From Alphaproteobacteria bacterium (lineage in GTDB: Bacteria; Pseudomonadota; Alphaproteobacteria; Micropepsales; Micropepsaceae), in the NCBI GenBank assembly GCA_015654635.1, contig JAATGP010000004.1:124001-188000 (forward strand): 64,000 nt of DNA, in the 5' to 3' direction. A program made the position numbers and the translations under genes. A model generated the notes under the pieces. The model was not told the origin of the DNA. It saw only the letters and a list, made by a program, of their open reading frames with translations, and did no database searches. Each line of letters begins with the position of its first letter. Position 1 is the stretch's first letter. Positions 61,429 through 64,000 of the stretch are shown piece after piece.

Positions 61429-62412
61429 ATGCCGTTTGGGCGAATCTGGATTCTGAGTCTTGGCTTTTTGCTCGCGCTACCGGCGATGGCGGCAGAGGAA
61501 AAAGAAGGCGCGCTGTCCATCATCTGGGAAAACGACATCTTCTACAAAACCGACCGCGACTACACCAACGGCGCCGAGATCGCCTACACCACCCCGCCCA
61601 ACGACAATATCGATGCCATTGTGGGTTTTGCCCGGGCCTTGCCGATCTTCGCCGACAAAGGCGATGTGCGGACCAGCTATTCCATCGGCCAGGACATCTT
61701 CACTCCCCAGCACACGGCGTTGACGGTGCCGCTGGCGAGCGAGCGGCCTTATGCCGGCTTTGCCTATCTCTCCCTCGGGCTGATGCAGGCCAATCCCGAC
61801 CGGCTGGATCAACTCGAGCTGCAGCTCGGTGTGGTGGGGCCGATGGCGCTGGCCAAGGAGAGCCAGTTCTGGGTCCATTCGATCATTGCCGACGACAAGC
61901 CCAAAGGCTGGCACTACCAGCTCCACAACGAGCCCGCAGTTAATCTCTATTATGAGCGCAGCTTAAAGGTCATTCCGCGCCAATCGCTGCTGGGTGTGGT
62001 GCTGGATGTCGAACCACATGTCGGCGCCGCGGCGGGCACGGTTTACGATTATCTGAACGCCGGCGCGATGGCCCGCCTCGGTTTCAATCTGCCGGATGAT
62101 TTTGGACCGTTGCGTATGCAGCCGGCGCTGCCGGGCTCATCCTATTTCGAGCCGGAGGCGGGCTTCTCCGCTTATGCCTTTGCAGGCGTGGATGGGCGGC
62201 TGATGGGCCGCAACATCTTTCTGGACGGCAACACCTGGCGCGATAGCCCCTCGGTTGACAAAGACCTTTTTGTCGGCGATCTGACCATGGGCGCCGCCGT
62301 CACCTTCTCCCACATGCGGCTGGCCTTCACCCACGTCTTCCGCACACGCGAATACAAAACCCAAACCTCATCGGATCAATTCGGCGCGGTGAGCTTGTCG
62401 TTCAGACTGTAA
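61429..62412 (+). CDS. LpxR-family outer membrane lipid A deacylase (DUF2219)
   Basis: A 327-residue exported beta-barrel protein (signal to about residue 22, ending PAMAA). The N-terminal signature [16 protein letters not shown] is diagnostic of LpxR, including the Ca-ligand Asp and catalytic Asn. It is followed by [13 protein letters not shown] and [13 protein letters not shown], and it ends with an aromatic barrel terminus (VSLSFRL). LpxR removes the 3'-acyloxyacyl chain of lipid A at the cell surface. The start ATG 61429 has GGGGG upstream. Confidence 0.87.
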   Translation: MPFGRIWILSLGFLLALPAMAAEEKEGALSIIWENDIFYKTDRDYTNGAEIAYTTPPNDNIDAIVGFARALPIFADKGDVRTSYSIGQDIFTPQHTALTVPLASERPYAGFAYLSLGLMQANPDRLDQLELQLGVVGPMALAKESQFWVHSIIADDKPKGWHYQLHNEPAVNLYYERSLKVIPRQSLLGVVLDVEPHVGAAAGTVYDYLNAGAMARLGFNLPDDFGPLRMQPALPGSSYFEPEAGFSAYAFAGVDGRLMGRNIFLDGNTWRDSPSVDKDLFVGDLTMGAAVTFSHMRLAFTHVFRTREYKTQTSSDQFGAVSLSFRL

Positions 62413-62693
62413 AGAGCCGAACAAAGCCCGCCCGCTTTTTCTTTCGGCCCCGCTCTGCGGGTCGCAGCACCATACGCGCGGCAAGGCTTCAAACCACCCG
62501 AGTAGATTCCGAAGCTGTTTTGGCGTTGCCGATCTGCCTAGGTTTGTTTCAACAACGAAATATCGTTCCGTGAACAAGCCCTAACGCACAGCAGCGCTAC
62601 CAAACGTGCCACATCGCCGGAACGCAGAGACGGCCATCAACGGACCAAGACCCGCTGTGTGTCAGTGGTCCAACTTCACCTTAAGGATTTGCG

Positions 62694-63065
62694 ATGACAC
62701 GCACCAAATTGCGAAGAACAAAATTTCTGCTCACAGTCGGCTCTGCCATCGCGCTCGCCGTCATATCGCTGACGCCGGCTGCGTCGGCACGCGGTCCGTG
62801 CCCCTACGGATACTATTATTCCTATGGCTACGGCTGCGTTCCAGCATCGCGGGGTTATGGCTACTCCTATGGCGATCCCGATTACGATTACGACTATGGA
62901 CCGCCCGTCTATGATTCCTTCGGCTTGGCCTTTGGCTTCAGAGATGGCCGCGGTGGCCGTGGTTTTGGCGGCCGAGGTGGCGGCGGCCGTGGCTTTGGCG
63001 GCCATGGCGGTGGCGGGCATAGTGGCGGCGGGCATGGCGGTAGCGGCCGCGGCGGCCATCACTGA
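62694..63065 (+). CDS. secreted Tyr- and Gly-rich protein
   Basis: A 123-residue exported protein: signal ~1-32, then a Tyr/Gly segment (YGYYYSYGYGCVPASRGYGY), an acidic Tyr patch, and a tail of about 40 residues almost only Gly, Arg, His and Ser in repeating G-G-x units. Such tails occur in surface or metal-binding proteins, and the His content is high at the end. No family can be assigned. The ATG at 62694 follows AAGGATTTGCG. Confidence 0.65.
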   Translation: MTRTKLRRTKFLLTVGSAIALAVISLTPAASARGPCPYGYYYSYGYGCVPASRGYGYSYGDPDYDYDYGPPVYDSFGLAFGFRDGRGGRGFGGRGGGGRGFGGHGGGGHSGGGHGGSGRGGHH

Positions 63066-63176
63066 CGCCTGACTGTTGTTCGGGCAATAGAACGCAACAC
63101 CATTCACGATCCAGAAATAGACGCCAAGAACTGTCCGCGAGGCGGCCATCCACAGTACGACGACAGAGGTATTACA

Positions 63177-63671
63177 ATGAAAATGACCATGGCAAACACA
63201 TTACGCGCTGCGCTGATTGCGCCTGTCGCCGCCTGCGTCCTTGCAATCGGAACCCCTTCCCTTGCGCTCGCAGCCGACAGTCCAGTGAGCGTTACATCGC
63301 CCAATGATGTGCGCATCGGCGGCGGCGACCTTCGTGCGCGCAAGACAGAAGATCGCGTCAAACACCTTCATGACCTTCTGAAGATCACAAGCGAACAAGA
63401 GGCTCAGTGGAGCGGCGTTGCCCAAGTGATGCTAGACAACGCCTCCGTGGTTGACGGCGCCATGAAGGACCGTGATCAGAAAGCGAAAAGCATGAACGCC
63501 GTCGATGATCTTCTTTCCTATCAGGCGATTGTTGCCGCCCATGCCGAGGGCCTCAAGAAATTGGCCACGGCTTTTGCCCCGCTTTATTCGCAGATGCCGG
63601 AGCTGCAGCAAAAGAATACCGACGCTGTGTTTGGGCACAGAATAGAGGCCGCAAAGCGGAAATCCCGTTGA
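63177..63671 (+). CDS. periplasmic Spy/CpxP-like LTxxQ protein
   Basis: A 164-residue exported helical protein (signal to about residue 33, ALA-AD). It has two LTxxQ-like motifs in degenerate form, LKITSEQEAQWSGVAQVM being the clearest, followed by long amphipathic helices. Relatives include Spy (a chaperone) and CpxP/ZraP. A role in envelope-stress or metal response is likely but not shown. It lies 111 bases after the Gly-rich gene on the same strand; the two may be co-transcribed. Confidence 0.72.
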   Translation: MKMTMANTLRAALIAPVAACVLAIGTPSLALAADSPVSVTSPNDVRIGGGDLRARKTEDRVKHLHDLLKITSEQEAQWSGVAQVMLDNASVVDGAMKDRDQKAKSMNAVDDLLSYQAIVAAHAEGLKKLATAFAPLYSQMPELQQKNTDAVFGHRIEAAKRKSR

Positions 63672-63743
63672 TAAAGACATACCGCCGATAATGCCGGTGA
63701 CCGGATTGCGGGGGTGATGCCATTCTCGCAGCCCGCGCTCCCC

Positions 63744-64000
63744 CTATTCCTTCGTTGTGGTTACGGCCTTATACGCCGCTCCAATGGCGCCGGTCGTAAG
63801 CCCTGAGAAAACGATGCGCTGCACGGCGTTGATCGCCAGAACCAAAGGCCAGATCGACAATTGCGCGTGGAACGTCGCGAGCCTGGCTTGGAACGGAACA
63901 TGATGCCCGCCCGGGGGCTTCGGCAGCGCCAGAAGCTGGGCTTTCACGACCGGATCGACGGTCAGATGCGAGACAATGCCGATAATGATCGCGACCGGAA
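63744..64000 (-). CDS. membrane protein, N-terminus beyond the window
   Basis: The frame is open to the right edge; the visible 85 residues include a hydrophobic stretch at the edge (PVAIIIGIVSHLT), a polar loop with KAQLLALPKPPGGHHVPFQA, and a second helix region SIWPLVLAINAVQRIVFSGL followed by TTGAIGAAYKAV. I recognise no family from this part. A GTG at 63947 could be mistaken as start, but the reading continues sensibly upstream of it. Confidence 0.6.
   Translation of the reverse strand, partial: PVAIIIGIVSHLTVDPVVKAQLLALPKPPGGHHVPFQARLATFHAQLSIWPLVLAINAVQRIVFSGLTTGAIGAAYKAVTTTKE

Noticed and set aside
62368..62577. 69-codon minus-strand frame after the LpxR-like gene
   Set aside because: Overlaps the end of the barrel gene, lacks a ribosome site and matches nothing I know.

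Overview
The window looks like chromosomal DNA of a GC-rich alphaproteobacterium. The gene set is typical of that class: FliX, the PHB regulator PhaR, the order zapA / 6S-like RNA / 5-formyl-THF cyclo-ligase beside tkt-gap-pgk, ffh-rpsP-rimM-trmD-rplS, dapF-mtaB-ftsY-yciB, rplU-rpmA-obgE-proB-proA-nadD-rsfS-rlmH, and DUF1223, DUF2141 and DUF4164 proteins. A relative of Rhizomicrobium/Micropepsaceae or Caulobacterales would fit, but I cannot name the genus from sequence alone. No tRNA, rRNA, CRISPR array, prophage or insertion-sequence transposase was recognised.

Layout. 1-9.9 kb: a partial beta-propeller protein, a VOC protein, the ferrous-iron importer feoAB, a secreted cupin, a MntA/HepT toxin-antitoxin pair, the peroxide-defence pair ahpC-ahpD, an aldo/keto reductase, a YmdB-type phosphoesterase, a HAD hydrolase and fthC. 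9.9-11.8 kb: a probable 6S RNA with its promoter, a ParD/ParE pair in unusual convergent order, zapA and a DUF4164 gene. 12-19.6 kb: a carbon-metabolism block (tkt, gap, pgk, class I aldolase, a thiE-like gene, class II aldolase). 19.6-28.6 kb: a GT87 membrane protein, efp-suhB, an OmpA-like protein, two tandem PAP2 phosphatases, an MFS carrier, acetyltransferase, mdh and HU. 29-32.8 kb: the ribosomal-protein/SRP block. 33-36.8 kb: HigBA, three small proteins (one a miniature flagellar-rod-like protein) and a prolyl oligopeptidase. 36.8-45.4 kb: dapF-mtaB-ftsY-yciB, MarR, ccmAB, phaR and a PAS-GGDEF-EAL protein. 45.4-50 kb: an accessory stretch with a regulator, a broken SDR gene, DUF1223, BrnTA and a second ParE-type pair. 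50-64 kb: acnA, a DUF4908-like gene split by a stop codon, fliX, the rlmH-to-obgE operon, rpmA-rplU, an LpxR-like protein and three envelope proteins.

Common themes. Iron and peroxide: palindromes resembling Irr boxes lie upstream of ahpC and acnA, and a Fur-like palindrome lies upstream of feoAB, suggesting shared iron/heme control. Central carbon: a LacI-type palindrome precedes tkt, and hairpins separate gap, pgk and the class I aldolase. Toxin-antitoxin density is high (five pairs in 64 kb), and the pairs sit at joints between conserved housekeeping blocks. Three families of palindromic intergenic repeats occur in the spacers.

The observations most worth testing are: rsfS apparently starting at an unnoticed CTG codon and carrying a histone-H1-like tail; the tandem PAP2 pair in which one copy has lost its catalytic residues; the convergent ParD/ParE pair beside 6S RNA; and the Irr-like boxes.
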